Source: Methanoregula sp. UBA471
GTDB taxonomy: Archaea > Halobacteriota > Methanomicrobia > Methanomicrobiales > Methanospirillaceae
Direction of reading: 5' to 3'
NCBI GenBank assembly: GCA_002495065.1
Contig: DADT01000051.1
Location: 1-42,325 of the forward strand
DNA length: 42,325 bases
The notes below the pieces were generated by a model that worked only from the letters and a program-made list of their open reading frames with translations, ran no database searches and was not told where the DNA came from. Below, piece by piece: positions 1-9,116 of this stretch; the first letter of the stretch is position 1, and every line of letters starts with the position of its first letter. Position numbers and translations under genes: made by a program.

Positions 1-2047
1 CGGCATCCGGATCGATTGCACCGAATTTCTTTGCGATCTGGACCAGTTTCCACTTAAACAGCGCAGTCCGTTTCAGTGCAAGCCTGAGGATGACCGGCAT
101 GTGCGAGGGGTCAAGGGCAAGTAAAAAATCCCGCACATCCGCACTCCTGACAGACGAGGGAAGGCGTAAAAAGATCCGGTATGCGTCAAGTTCAAGCCCG
201 ACGGTCGTTCCGTACCGGGCAGATATGAGTATGGCAAGAACACGCCCAAGGGCTTCGTTTGTTTTATGCCCGGCACAGATATTACAGACAACTCCGTCAT
301 CGGTGTTTTCCAGGGTTATGAGTTGATCGCTGGGGATAAGGGAGCGGTTTTTATCCATTTCGATGAGGAACCCTTCAGCAAAGCTGATACTGTCCGCATC
401 AGCGGTATATGCAGAAATTGTTCGCCTTCTTCGTATTTCCCCCACTTCACGTGCGACTGAGAAGGGGACCGGGATTTGCTCCCCTTCCCAGGAAGGCAGT
501 TCGCCAAGAGCTTTTTGTGCGGGTTCCACGGTAAGCCTGCCATCAGCGATCTCGATAACGCGCCAGAGCTGCCCCTTGGTAATGAAGACTGCGCCGGTAT
601 GCACCCAGCCGACCACGAACGACTCATCGAGTGTCCCCACCGTTCTTCGGGAGACCATATCAAAGATCGGTACTTTCCGCTCATCATGGATCATGGAGAG
701 GTTTCCGGTAAGATAACGCCGTGCGCGAGCGGTCGTGATGACACGTGTCCCGTCAAGGTGGATTAACCGGTGTTCCTCCATCTGCCTGCATACATCGTCC
801 ATGAGCGTCCCGCAATCCATAAAAACAGCAGTTCTTTTCAGAATCTCACGGATTTTCGACTGCTCGATCTCTCCATACTCCACAGCAATCCCGGCAACCT
901 GGTTCGCGAGTACGTCGGCAGCACACCTTTGAGGTACTACCCGTTCAATATCGTTTGCCAGAGCCTTTTTAACAATAACAAGGGATTCGAGCAGGTCATC
1001 AAAACCCGTAGCAAGGATTGTCCCGCGCGAGATGGTATTCATCTGGTGACCAGCCCTCCCCACCCGTTGTACGAGCCGGGAGACTTCACGGGGGGATCCG
1101 AACTGGATTACGTGGTCGACCCTTCCGATATCGATACCAAGTTCCATGGAAGAGGTACAGATAAGTGTCCGGATCTCACCCCGTTTAAACCGCTCCTCGG
1201 CATCAATCCTGACCTCTTTTGAAAGAGATCCGTGGTGCACCTCTACATCACCGCGTTCATACAATGCATGTCCCAATGCTTCCGCAGTCACCCGGGTATT
1301 GACGAAGATCAATGTGGATCCTTCGCGTTTCAGTATCTTTGACAGGATCTCAGTCTGCTTCCGGAAATCATCACCTACGAAACGAACGGTGATGTCCAGT
1401 TGTTTTGCAACAGGCACCTGGACGATGGAGAACGGGCGTTTACCACAGAGAAAACGCGCAATTTCATCGGGATTGCCCACCGTTGCCGACAGGCCGATCC
1501 GCTGGAATTCGCCTGCGTATACATGGAGACGTTCGAGTGCTACTGAGAGCTGTGCCCCGCGTTTGCTTCCTGCAAGCTCGTGGATTTCATCGATGATGAC
1601 AAACCTGACCTGGTTGAGGTGTTTCCTGAGGCGTTTTCCCATGAAAAGTGCCTGGAATGTCTCCGGGGTAGTGATCAGGAGGTCGGGGGGGGCCAGAGCC
1701 TGTCTTCGCCGTTCACCCGTGGGTGTGTCACCGTGTCTCACCCCGACGGTGAGCCCGAGTTCACTGCACCACCACTGCATACGGGAAAGGATATCACGGT
1801 TGAGTGAGCGAAGCGGTGTTATGTAGATCGCTTTGAATCCTCCCCCCGGGGGCATTGAAAGGAGAGCATTGAAAACGGGAAACATCGCACTTTCTGTCTT
1901 ACCGGTTCCGGTCGGTGCGATAAGGATGACATGGTTTCCGTCATGGATCAACGGGATTGCCTGTTTCTGGGCTTCGGAAAGCACAGAAAAACCTCGTTTT
2001 TTAATGCACGCCCGGACCTTTGGATCCAGAATTTCAATCTGTTTCAT
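1..2047 (-). CDS. lhr: Lhr-type DEAD/DEAH-box DNA/RNA helicase, 3' end outside the window
   Basis: Superfamily 2 helicase of the Lhr type, an ATP-driven 3'-5' translocase linked to DNA repair. I read 682 codons on the minus strand from ATG 2047; the C-terminus runs off the left edge. Seen: Walker A APTGTGKT (about residues 44-51), the Lhr-typical DEIHEL box (153-158), SAT motif (187-189), second RecA domain with LIFVNTR, and motif VI QRVGRAGH (327-334), followed by the winged-helix and Lhr-core region. The family core is about 850-900 residues, so roughly 200 are missing. The start overlaps the 3' end of the phosphoesterase gene by 14 nt, so the two are translationally coupled. The order OB protein, phosphoesterase, Lhr is a known archaeal repair neighbourhood. 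Confident in family; the exact biological substrate is not shown. Confidence 0.93.
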   Translation of the reverse strand, partial: MKQIEILDPKVRACIKKRGFSVLSEAQKQAIPLIHDGNHVILIAPTGTGKTESAMFPVFNALLSMPPGGGFKAIYITPLRSLNRDILSRMQWWCSELGLTVGVRHGDTPTGERRRQALAPPDLLITTPETFQALFMGKRLRKHLNQVRFVIIDEIHELAGSKRGAQLSVALERLHVYAGEFQRIGLSATVGNPDEIARFLCGKRPFSIVQVPVAKQLDITVRFVGDDFRKQTEILSKILKREGSTLIFVNTRVTAEALGHALYERGDVEVHHGSLSKEVRIDAEERFKRGEIRTLICTSSMELGIDIGRVDHVIQFGSPREVSRLVQRVGRAGHQMNTISRGTILATGFDDLLESLVIVKKALANDIERVVPQRCAADVLANQVAGIAVEYGEIEQSKIREILKRTAVFMDCGTLMDDVCRQMEEHRLIHLDGTRVITTARARRYLTGNLSMIHDERKVPIFDMVSRRTVGTLDESFVVGWVHTGAVFITKGQLWRVIEIADGRLTVEPAQKALGELPSWEGEQIPVPFSVAREVGEIRRRRTISAYTADADSISFAEGFLIEMDKNRSLIPSDQLITLENTDDGVVCNICAGHKTNEALGRVLAILISARYGTTVGLELDAYRIFLRLPSSVRSADVRDFLLALDPSHMPVILRLALKRTALFKWKLVQIAKKFGAIDPDA

Positions 2048-2789
2048 CTGACTGAAGCGAACTCAGGGAGCCGATATATGTCCCATCGGCAAGGATAATC
2101 TCTGCGTCCTCTTTTTTCATGCACCGTGAAAGCGGCGAGAACGGATTTTTAACGATCTGGAGTAAATCATACCCTGCAATCTCGTTAAAAGAAGGCATAA
2201 ACAGCACCCGGGTTGGGGACGTGACTTCAGCGGAAGCATTCATCCGCAGTTCTTCAGTATTCAGCCCTGCCCGCAGATAAGCCGGGGTCTGGAGGGCACA
2301 CCCGACCTCATCTTTCAGCAGGAGCAATGGATGGTGGTGCCCGATTACCATCAGGTGGCCGGCAAGTTTCGGGGACGGGTACATGTGCCCGTGGAGATAT
2401 CCGATCCCATCAAGGATCGCCCCTTCCTTCGGCTGGAGTTCTGCGTCACAGAGATATGATTCAATTCCAATATCGTGGTTACCGGGAAAAACTTTCAGGG
2501 GGATGCGACTTCGGAGAGCATTGAGAATGAGCGGTAATTCAGTATACTCCTGACGGGTAAGCGACGGAATACTGTGTTTGATGTCGCCGAGCAGAACGAG
2601 CATGTCCGGGTCTGCCGAATCTACAATCTTCAGGAGGCGTTCAAGCCGGTCAGTACTCCGGCTTCCGAAATGCAGGCCATGAGCTGCGAGGTCAGCCTCT
2701 ATACCGAAATGGAGGTCTGCAACAACCAGCAGCCGTGATTCACCTTCAATGACGAGTGCCGGGCCGTCCCCGAAAAATTCCATCTTCAT
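2034..2789 (-). CDS. RPA/Lhr-associated calcineurin-like phosphoesterase (COG1407 type)
   Basis: Predicted binuclear-metal phosphoesterase or nuclease of 251 residues. Metal-binding motifs are visible in order: ADLHFG near the N-terminus, GDIKH, PGNHD, and GHHHP near the middle to C-terminal part, which is the calcineurin-like set. I choose ATG 2789 because it overlaps the upstream stop as ATGA; an in-frame ATG at 2825 would lie inside the upstream gene. It overlaps the helicase start by 14 nt on the other side. Members of this family are found beside Lhr helicases and beside RPA genes in archaea (called rpe in haloarchaea), so it probably processes DNA ends or intermediates in repair. The reaction itself is inferred from family membership. 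Confidence 0.9.
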   Translation of the reverse strand: MKMEFFGDGPALVIEGESRLLVVADLHFGIEADLAAHGLHFGSRSTDRLERLLKIVDSADPDMLVLLGDIKHSIPSLTRQEYTELPLILNALRSRIPLKVFPGNHDIGIESYLCDAELQPKEGAILDGIGYLHGHMYPSPKLAGHLMVIGHHHPLLLLKDEVGCALQTPAYLRAGLNTEELRMNASAEVTSPTRVLFMPSFNEIAGYDLLQIVKNPFSPLSRCMKKEDAEIILADGTYIGSLSSLQSDETD

Positions 2790-3556
2790 AACGGTTTGAC
2801 AAATCCTTTCCGGGGCTGGTAACATTCATCATCAATGATGAGGGATTCAATGGCAGCGAGAACCGCTTCCTGGGATATGCCGCTATCAGCAGCCTGCCGG
2901 ATTATGTCTTCGACGGCAACTCCATCAGGCCTGTTTTCTGCTGTCATGAAGTCCATCACCGCCGTTCTGATATCCGGCAGGGCAGGCATCTCACCTGATA
3001 CGGAACGAACGGTCTGAACTGCATTTTCAATCATAAGAGCAAGTTTGTTGATCCCGGCTCCAGCTATTGAATAGTGGCGTATCGCTGTAAGGATACGGGT
3101 ATCGGTGCATGATCCAAGAATTGCGAGATTCATCAGCCTGAGCCGCTCAAGAGTCGATTTCGCTGTTACCAGCACCCACTGGTCACGGACCTGGCGGTCC
3201 ACTTTTCTGATGTGATCCGGGCGTACGGATACATGTACAACACCACCTTTCACGTACATCTGCGCACGCCCTGAAACCGTGACAAATGATGGCACAGGGA
3301 TAGTACAGATTGTTTCAGCAAGGGGAGTATTCCTGCCACCAATAACAAGATCAAATGCGCCGGTCGGATCGGCCAGGCGTGTATGGACCATATCCCCGGA
3401 TTCTGTTACTTCGGTAAGGGCACCGGAAAGAAACATGGATCGGCACCAGGCTCCGCCGGGTGTTACTACCCATGCAGGGTTTCCCGGATCATCATCCTGG
3501 ATGGATAGTGTTGAACCGTTATACTCTCCGGCAAATACCCGTGCAGCCCCTTCCAT
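2786..3556 (-). CDS. RPA-associated OB-fold protein (COG3390, RPAP type)
   Basis: A 256-residue protein resembling archaeal replication-protein-A-associated proteins, which bind or accompany single-stranded-DNA-binding RPA. Seen: an N-terminal AARVFAGEYN motif typical of this family, a beta-rich OB region to about residue 130, and a helical C-terminal half ending in a winged-helix-like segment (about 200-250). No zinc-finger cysteines are seen. The stop TGA overlaps the start of the phosphoesterase (ATGA), and that gene overlaps lhr, giving a three-gene coupled operon. There is no clear Shine-Dalgarno before ATG 3556; a TATA-like CTATATCT about 40 nt upstream suggests a short leader. No RPA itself is encoded in the window. 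Confidence 0.85.
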   Translation of the reverse strand: MEGAARVFAGEYNGSTLSIQDDDPGNPAWVVTPGGAWCRSMFLSGALTEVTESGDMVHTRLADPTGAFDLVIGGRNTPLAETICTIPVPSFVTVSGRAQMYVKGGVVHVSVRPDHIRKVDRQVRDQWVLVTAKSTLERLRLMNLAILGSCTDTRILTAIRHYSIAGAGINKLALMIENAVQTVRSVSGEMPALPDIRTAVMDFMTAENRPDGVAVEDIIRQAADSGISQEAVLAAIESLIIDDECYQPRKGFVKPL

Positions 3557-3619
3557 AATGTCGCATGTAAGGTTGTCAGGTAATCCTATTCAAGATATAG
3601 TCCGTGGCATATCAGGGAT

Positions 3620-3780
3620 TTATTCAAATACACTTCCCTTTGGGGGGAGTTCAGTTTTGCCGGGGGATAACAATCTGAAGACGACGGAAAACAGTGCAGT
3701 GATTTGACTGTCCTCTTCCTCTGTCTCCTCCATTGCTTTGCGATTTTGTTCGCGACCCCCTCAGGCTTTTTGGTTTCCAT
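3620..3780 (-). pseudogene. Possible small protein gene with a single-base frameshift
   Basis: Starting at ATG 3780 the minus strand reads METKKPEGVANKIAK; the frame that continues sensibly afterwards is shifted and reads AMEETEEEDSQITALFSVV, ending LPPKGSVFE at TAA 3622-3620. The interval is 161 nt, exactly one base short of 54 codons; one inserted G near 3736 would give a continuous 53-residue protein. A TATA-like TGATATATCAC lies about 35-45 nt upstream. I do not recognise the family. It precedes the RPA-associated gene by 63 nt in the same direction. It could be a true frameshift, a sequencing error, or coincidence; confidence is moderate to low. Confidence 0.4.
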
Positions 3781-3810
3781 CCCATCAGTATTCAGAATTT
3801 ACTACATCGA

Positions 3811-3823
3811 AGTGATATATCAG
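3811..3823 (-). promoter_or_regulatory. Candidate TATA box for the small frameshifted gene and repair operon
   Basis: TGATATATCAC on the minus strand, 33-43 nt upstream of ATG 3780, fits the spacing of an archaeal TATA box with a short leader. Inferred from sequence only. Confidence 0.35.
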
Positions 3824-3899
3824 GAATAATTTGTCCTGCACTAGTGTAACCCTCCAAAAAAGTGTTCGATACTCATCCGATATTGCACCATAAAATCTT

Positions 3900-4070
3900 A
3901 GTATTTATGAGGGTCACCCGCCTCAGGGCCTCTCCGAGGCACGGCGGGTCAGGAAGGTTATGAGAATTTTTATTTCAGTTACCAATCATCTGTGGGGTAA
4001 GCATGTCTGGAGAATTTTCAGTCATTGCTCCGCCGCGGGGGCGTCCCTTCGGGGGCGGCGGCGTTCATCC
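3900..4070 (+). repeat. Two-hairpin GC-rich repeat, copy A
   Basis: First copy of a dispersed intergenic repeat. Hairpin 1 at 3917-3948 has outer stem CCCGCC/GGCGGG and inner stem GCCTC-TCC-GAGGC. Hairpin 2 at 4030-4061 has stem CCGCCGC/GCGGCGG and an inner CCC-TTC-GGG. About 80 AT-rich bases separate them. It lies antisense to both neighbouring minus-strand genes. I see no gene in the rest of the 3781-4212 gap. Confidence 0.85.
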
Positions 4071-4212
4071 TTTAGTGGTATGGTGAGCTGCCAATGACTA
4101 CTATAATTTTCAAGGTTCCTGGGCGTGCTTCAATCCATGCGATTTTCCGGTACCGAATTTCCTGAAAATTTATAGCCAGGACTGGATCATGCACAAAAAA
4201 TAAATGAATTGA

Positions 4213-4767
4213 TTATTTCCTCTTATTCCGACAGGTAACAGAAATAAGAACAAGAGATACGATCGCCAGGAAAACCGCAGATAGCGACAAAGGAGATTTC
4301 GCAGTAGTTGGCAAAGGAGGTGCCGCACACGAGTCCAGATCCGAAGGAACCAGTGTCGGGTCGAGTTCGGCGGCACGGGCATATGCGATTTCGGCTTCAT
4401 CACATCTCCCAAGTTCCCGGAGGGCATTACCTTTGTTGAACCAGGCGACAGAATGAACCGATGTCAGATTGCCCTCAATCGCCAGCGCTGCATCAGCCGC
4501 GGCGTTGGCTTCATCAAACCGGGCAAGCATCACCAGGATCCCTGCCCGGTTAGCCTGAATAAGCGGGACCAGCGAGGTTACATTGAGGGCCAGCGCTTCA
4601 TCCGAGGCCTCAAGTGCTTCAGCATATTTTCCGGCATTTGCCAGGTCAACGCTTCTGGAATAAAGAGCCCCGGCAGTGTTGACCTGATCAGCAGTATCCG
4701 CGGCCAATACCGGAAAAATCATCAGGGTGCCGATGAGGACAAGCAAAAAAAATCTTTCAGAATTCAT
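4213..4767 (-). CDS. Secreted, membrane-anchored TPR protein
   Basis: A 184-residue protein. ATG 4767 is chosen over the upstream ATG 4803 because GGAGAG lies 7 nt before it and the following residues form a signal peptide (hydrophobic stretch to about residue 20, cleavage near VLAA). Residues about 25-135 form three tetratricopeptide-like repeats (AGKYAEALEASDEALAL, ARFDEANAAADAALAI, GRCDEAEIAYARAAEL). A proline-rich linker follows, then one transmembrane helix (about 160-178) and a basic RNKRK tail. The topology is an external TPR domain anchored at its C-terminus, presumably for protein-protein contact at the cell surface. It is adjacent to and co-directional with the DUF3821 gene, which has the same anchor design. 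Specific function unknown. Confidence 0.8.
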   Translation of the reverse strand: MNSERFFLLVLIGTLMIFPVLAADTADQVNTAGALYSRSVDLANAGKYAEALEASDEALALNVTSLVPLIQANRAGILVMLARFDEANAAADAALAIEGNLTSVHSVAWFNKGNALRELGRCDEAEIAYARAAELDPTLVPSDLDSCAAPPLPTTAKSPLSLSAVFLAIVSLVLISVTCRNKRK

Positions 4768-4828
4768 ATGGTTCTCTCCATTTCTCAGTAATTGAAGATG
4801 CATCGTATAAAAACATGAAAGGAAAATT

Positions 4829-5902
4829 TTACTGATTTTTACTCAGGACAATCAATCCTGCTATGATTATACCCGCAAGCCCAATCCATGCCGGCAGGGG
4901 GGTATAGGTGGTCTTTACCGGTAATGGAGATGACGTTGGAATACTCGTCGCCACTCCGGTTTGTGGTGGTGACTGGGTAACCGGCGGTACCGTTGTTACT
5001 ACCGGTTGCGTATCCTGTTGGGTTACAGCGGGAGCTGAATCTCTGGTGAGCGTTACAGAAGCTGATTTCATCATGGTTCCTGTGAAATTCATCAGACTGC
5101 TTTTATTATATGATCCCTGCATGGAATTGAGATCCTGGTTTATCGTGAATGTGTAGGTCCCGGCAGGGTAGAGGGTTTCACCAAACCTGCTCCGTGCAGT
5201 ATGATCCCAGTCTTTTCCATTATTCCAGTAATAGGGAGATACCGTGATAAATGGCTGTTTTTCGAAGGAAAGTATCTGGGTTTTCGGATTACCATCATTT
5301 CCTGTGTAGATGGTGCTGACCGTCCGTCCGAGGGGATTGAGAAGCGTAACGGTATAAAATGAATCTGAGGGATTAACACTTGGACGGTACAATGCCATGA
5401 GAGCCGGATACAGGTTTGTATCCACGCGGTAGGTGATTTTTGTAGAAACCGGCACCGATTTTCCGCTTACATCCTGGTTGTGGTCCAGATCCCAGACCCT
5501 GATATCAATCTGCGGCTCAAAAACTTCAAAAACCACTTCCCGGGGTTTCTTATCCATGCAATACCATGACCCGGTATACCCGGTGTAAATGTCAGGAGTG
5601 ATATTAAAGTGATATATTTTATCCGAAACGGTATTTATTTCGTAAATGGTTATGTTCTTCTGAGGAGGCGCGCTGGTATTTGCGCCTTCCTGCCACCACC
5701 CGATAGTATGGCACCCGTTTAATGCAGCGGATATATCCAGATTGCTCTCACCGAGGTAAACCGGAGCGCCTGCAGCAATTTTTGCAGTACTGCCTCCGAC
5801 GGGTGCAGAACCTAGTAACATGATAATCAGAGCGAGTACTACATAGTTTCCATGCATGGAAAGTAATTTCAAAACCCTTATGATAAACATTATGACATTC
5901 AT
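4829..5902 (-). CDS. DUF3821-type cell-surface protein with C-terminal anchor
   Basis: A 357-residue exported protein of Methanomicrobiales surface type. Seen: an N-terminal hydrophobic signal (about residues 16-38), the start of the mature domain IAAGAPVYLGESNLDIS and a GCHTIGWWQ motif characteristic of DUF3821, a beta-rich domain to about 275, a Thr/Pro-rich linker (about 290-330) likely to be glycosylated, and a C-terminal transmembrane helix ending in KNQ. The start is uncertain: ATG 5902, 5890 and 5857 are in frame and none has a clear ribosome-binding site; 5857 gives a more usual signal length. DUF3821 proteins are thought to be envelope or S-layer-associated; no catalytic motif is seen. 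Confidence 0.82.
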   Translation of the reverse strand: MNVIMFIIRVLKLLSMHGNYVVLALIIMLLGSAPVGGSTAKIAAGAPVYLGESNLDISAALNGCHTIGWWQEGANTSAPPQKNITIYEINTVSDKIYHFNITPDIYTGYTGSWYCMDKKPREVVFEVFEPQIDIRVWDLDHNQDVSGKSVPVSTKITYRVDTNLYPALMALYRPSVNPSDSFYTVTLLNPLGRTVSTIYTGNDGNPKTQILSFEKQPFITVSPYYWNNGKDWDHTARSRFGETLYPAGTYTFTINQDLNSMQGSYNKSSLMNFTGTMMKSASVTLTRDSAPAVTQQDTQPVVTTVPPVTQSPPQTGVATSIPTSSPLPVKTTYTPLPAWIGLAGIIIAGLIVLSKNQ

Positions 5903-6013
5903 TAGAAAGAGCGGAAATAGTCCATGATTTTTCCTTAACGAAGGGAGCCCTGAAGAGACTGCCTATACTATGTGTACACGGGTAAAAGAGTACGAGCGGA
6001 AGAGAGGATGCCC

Positions 6014-6982
6014 ATGGAAGAAAACCACACCATCTGGATTGAAAAATACCGGCCATTGAAACTTGCGGATATCGTCGGTCAGGATGAAATTGTGGAGCGA
6101 TTGTCCTCATATGTAAAGAGCGGCAACCTGCCTCACCTTCTCTTCACGGGTAGTGCCGGTGTGGGCAAGACAACTGCAGCAGTTGCTCTGGCACGTGAAT
6201 TTTTTAAGGACTCATGGCAGATGAATTTCCGCGAACTCAATGCTTCAGATGAACGTGGGATCGATGTGGTACGCAACCAGATCAAGCAATTCGCCAGGAC
6301 AACACCCCTTGGCGATGCAAAATTTAAAATTTTGTTTCTTGACGAGGCTGATGCCCTGACCACGGATGCACAGGCTGCCCTCCGGCGCACAATGGAAAGT
6401 TACGCGCAGACATGCCGGTTTATCCTTTCCTGCAATTATTCATCCAAGATCATTGACCCCATCCAGAGCAGGTGCGCAATATACCGCTTTAAACCTCTCG
6501 GGCCGGATGCGGTGAAAGAAGAAATATGCCGGATCGCCAGCCGTGAAGGGCTCAGGATCACTGATGACGCAATGGATGCCATCATTTACATCGCACAGGG
6601 TGACATGCGAAAGGCAATAAACGCACTCCAGGGTGCAGCAATTATATGTTCGCTCATTGATGAGAAGATGGTATATGCGATCACATCCACTGCACGGCCG
6701 GATGAGATCGCCGAGCTCCTGAAGCTGTCCCTTGGCGGGGACTTTGACAGTGCCGAATCTCTCCTTGCAATGCTCCTTCATGAACGCGGTATCGCCCCCA
6801 ATGAACTGATCAACCAGTGTTACCGTGCAATCGTCAAAATGGACATGGCACGGCAACTCAAAGTGGAACTGATCGACCACCTTGGGGAAACAGATTTCCG
6901 CCTCTCGGAAGGGGCCAACAGTGATATCCAGATGGAAGCCCTGATCGCCAGGTTTGTCCTCTCTTCACAGAAATGCAGGTGA
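6014..6982 (+). CDS. rfcS: Replication factor C small subunit (clamp loader)
   Basis: AAA+ clamp-loader subunit of 322 residues that, with the large subunit, loads PCNA at primer ends. Seen: WIEKYRP N-terminal RFC box, Walker A GSAGVGKTT (46-54), Walker B LDEAD (109-113), sensor-1 LSCN, and the SRC arginine-finger motif, then the C-terminal collar domain. I choose ATG 6014 because GAGAGG ends 6 nt before it; ATG 6008 directly abuts that motif. There is no intein, which some archaeal rfcS genes carry. It is followed 9 nt later by mcm, so replication genes are grouped. A second, diverged paralogue lies at 15822. Confidence 0.96.
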   Translation: MEENHTIWIEKYRPLKLADIVGQDEIVERLSSYVKSGNLPHLLFTGSAGVGKTTAAVALAREFFKDSWQMNFRELNASDERGIDVVRNQIKQFARTTPLGDAKFKILFLDEADALTTDAQAALRRTMESYAQTCRFILSCNYSSKIIDPIQSRCAIYRFKPLGPDAVKEEICRIASREGLRITDDAMDAIIYIAQGDMRKAINALQGAAIICSLIDEKMVYAITSTARPDEIAELLKLSLGGDFDSAESLLAMLLHERGIAPNELINQCYRAIVKMDMARQLKVELIDHLGETDFRLSEGANSDIQMEALIARFVLSSQKCR

Positions 6983-6991
6983 ACCAATATT

Positions 6992-9103
6992 ATGGATACA
7001 ACCCCTGACCTGCAGACTGCCGATAAGACCGAAGACTGGAGCAGGTTGCTGAAAAGCAAATATAAGAAACAGCTTGCCGAAATATCCCGGGAATACCCCC
7101 ACAAACGCTCCCTCACCATCGATTACCGTGATGTCGAGCGGTTCGGGAAGACGGGGATCGCTCTTGCAGACGAGCTGCTGGAAAATCCCGGCAAAGTTCT
7201 CGAGGACGTCTGGGAGGCAATCAAGAAAAGCCAGCTGATCAGGATTAAGGACGGGAAGGAGCCCCGGGGTATCAACATCAGGTTCACCAATCTCCCGAAA
7301 AAGATTGGTATCCGCAATATCAGGTCCGATGATATCAACTCATTTGTCTCGGTAGAAGGTATCCTGCGCAAGACGACAGAAGTCAGGCCACGTGTTGTCG
7401 AAGCGGCATTCCGGTGCCCTGCCGGACATTTCACGATAAAAAAACAGAAGTACGGGAAATTCATCGAACCGGAGGGGTGTGCAACTGACGGGTGTACTTT
7501 CAAGAAACTTGAACTGTTACCCAAACGCTCAAGGTTTGTTGATTCACAGAAGCTCAGAATTCAGGAATCCCCCGAGGGACTCAGGGGTGGCGAACAACCC
7601 CAGACCCTCGACGTAGACGTCACCGATGACCTCTCCGGCAGGGTGGCGCCCGGGGACCGCGTGATCATCAACGGGATTCTCCGTTCAATGCAGAGGATCG
7701 TAAAAGGTGAGAAGAGCACGGTCTTTGACATTTTTCTGGAATGCAACTCCATCGAAATTGCTGAAAAAGAGTTTGAAGAGGTGGAGATCAATGAAAAAGA
7801 TGAGGATGAAATCAGAACCCTCAGCAGCGATCCTCTGATCTACCGGAAGATCACCCATTCGATTGCCCCTACCATCTACGGCAGTGAGGATGTCAAAGAG
7901 GCAATAGCCCTCCAGCTCTTCGGTGGGATTGCCAAGGAGATGCCGGATGGCACCCATCTCAGGGGCGATATCCATGTACTGTTGATCGGGGACCCGGGGA
8001 TTGCCAAGAGCCAGCTGCTCAGGTATGTCGTCAAGCTTTCACCACGGGCGATCTATACGAGCGGGCAGTCTTCCACCTCGGCCGGTCTGACTGCCACCGC
8101 AGTGAAGGATGAATTCGGTGAGGGTCGATGGACTCTTGAAGCAGGGGCACTGGTACTTGCCGACATGGGAGTGGCAGCGGTAGATGAGATGGATAAAATG
8201 CAGAAAGAGGATCGTTCAGCCCTGCATGAAGCGATGGAGCAGCAATCAATCAGCGTCGCAAAAGCCGGCATAACGGCCACACTCAAGTCCCGCTGTGCTC
8301 TCCTCGGGGCAGCAAACCCGAAATACGGGAGATTCGATATGTATGGCGACATTTCCGACCAGATCAATATGCCGGCCTCTCTTTTATCGCGGTTTGACCT
8401 GATATTTATCATGGCTGATCAGCCCGAGCAGAAACGTGATCTTGCCATCGCTGAACATATCCTCAAATCCCATGGCATTGGTGAACTGATTGCCCAGCAC
8501 AAGAAGACACCTATCCCCGGTGTTACGGACGAATACATTCTGCAACAGCTCAAACCGGTCATGCCGGATATCGATCCCGCCTTTTTCCGCAAGTACGTGG
8601 CGTATTCCAAGAGATCCTGTTTTCCCATCCTCTCGATCGAAGCCAAAGAGGCACTTGTCAGCTATTACCTCAAGCTCAGGGGTATAGCAGAGCCGAACAA
8701 GCCCGTCCCCGTAACAGCCCGCCAGCTCGAGGCGCTTGTCAGGCTGGCAGAAGCGAGCGCACGAATACGCCTTTCGGACACTATCGAACACCATGATGCA
8801 GAGCGGGTGATCCATATTGTCGACGCGTGCCTGCGCCAGATCGCATATGATGCGAGGACCGGGAGTTTCGATATTGACAAGATAGCAACCGGCATATCCA
8901 AGGAGAAGCGGGATATCGTCCGGGTAATCAAGGATGCAATCCGTGATATTGGCGGCGAAGGAAGGCGGGCTTCAAAAGACCAGGTCGTGGATGTCGTTGT
9001 ATCGAAAGGATTTCCGCGGGACAAGGTTGAATCAGGAATCGAGATGCTCGTCCGGTCGGGCGAGGCGATGGAACCCAAACTGGGAATCCTGCAATTGATC
9101 TAA
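6992..9103 (+). CDS. mcm: Replicative DNA helicase MCM
   Basis: A 703-residue MCM helicase that unwinds DNA at the replication fork. Seen: an N-terminal domain with a zinc site (CPAGH around residue 142 and CATDGC about 30 residues later), OB region, AAA+ core with Walker A GDPGIAKS (333-340), Walker B VDEMD (Asp398-Glu399), arginine finger SRFD (about 466-469), and a C-terminal winged helix (about 630-700). Length is normal and there is no intein. AGGTGA about 10 nt before ATG 6992 may serve as ribosome-binding site. It lies immediately downstream of rfcS. Confidence 0.97.
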   Translation: MDTTPDLQTADKTEDWSRLLKSKYKKQLAEISREYPHKRSLTIDYRDVERFGKTGIALADELLENPGKVLEDVWEAIKKSQLIRIKDGKEPRGINIRFTNLPKKIGIRNIRSDDINSFVSVEGILRKTTEVRPRVVEAAFRCPAGHFTIKKQKYGKFIEPEGCATDGCTFKKLELLPKRSRFVDSQKLRIQESPEGLRGGEQPQTLDVDVTDDLSGRVAPGDRVIINGILRSMQRIVKGEKSTVFDIFLECNSIEIAEKEFEEVEINEKDEDEIRTLSSDPLIYRKITHSIAPTIYGSEDVKEAIALQLFGGIAKEMPDGTHLRGDIHVLLIGDPGIAKSQLLRYVVKLSPRAIYTSGQSSTSAGLTATAVKDEFGEGRWTLEAGALVLADMGVAAVDEMDKMQKEDRSALHEAMEQQSISVAKAGITATLKSRCALLGAANPKYGRFDMYGDISDQINMPASLLSRFDLIFIMADQPEQKRDLAIAEHILKSHGIGELIAQHKKTPIPGVTDEYILQQLKPVMPDIDPAFFRKYVAYSKRSCFPILSIEAKEALVSYYLKLRGIAEPNKPVPVTARQLEALVRLAEASARIRLSDTIEHHDAERVIHIVDACLRQIAYDARTGSFDIDKIATGISKEKRDIVRVIKDAIRDIGGEGRRASKDQVVDVVVSKGFPRDKVESGIEMLVRSGEAMEPKLGILQLI

Positions 9104-9116
9104 AGAAGGAGCGATC

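Noticed and set aside
3900..4070. CRISPR-like repeat
   Set aside because: Copies are far apart with no regular repeat-spacer pattern; no cas genes are present.
6014..9103. Inteins in rfcS or mcm
   Set aside because: Both proteins are of normal length with uninterrupted Walker motifs.
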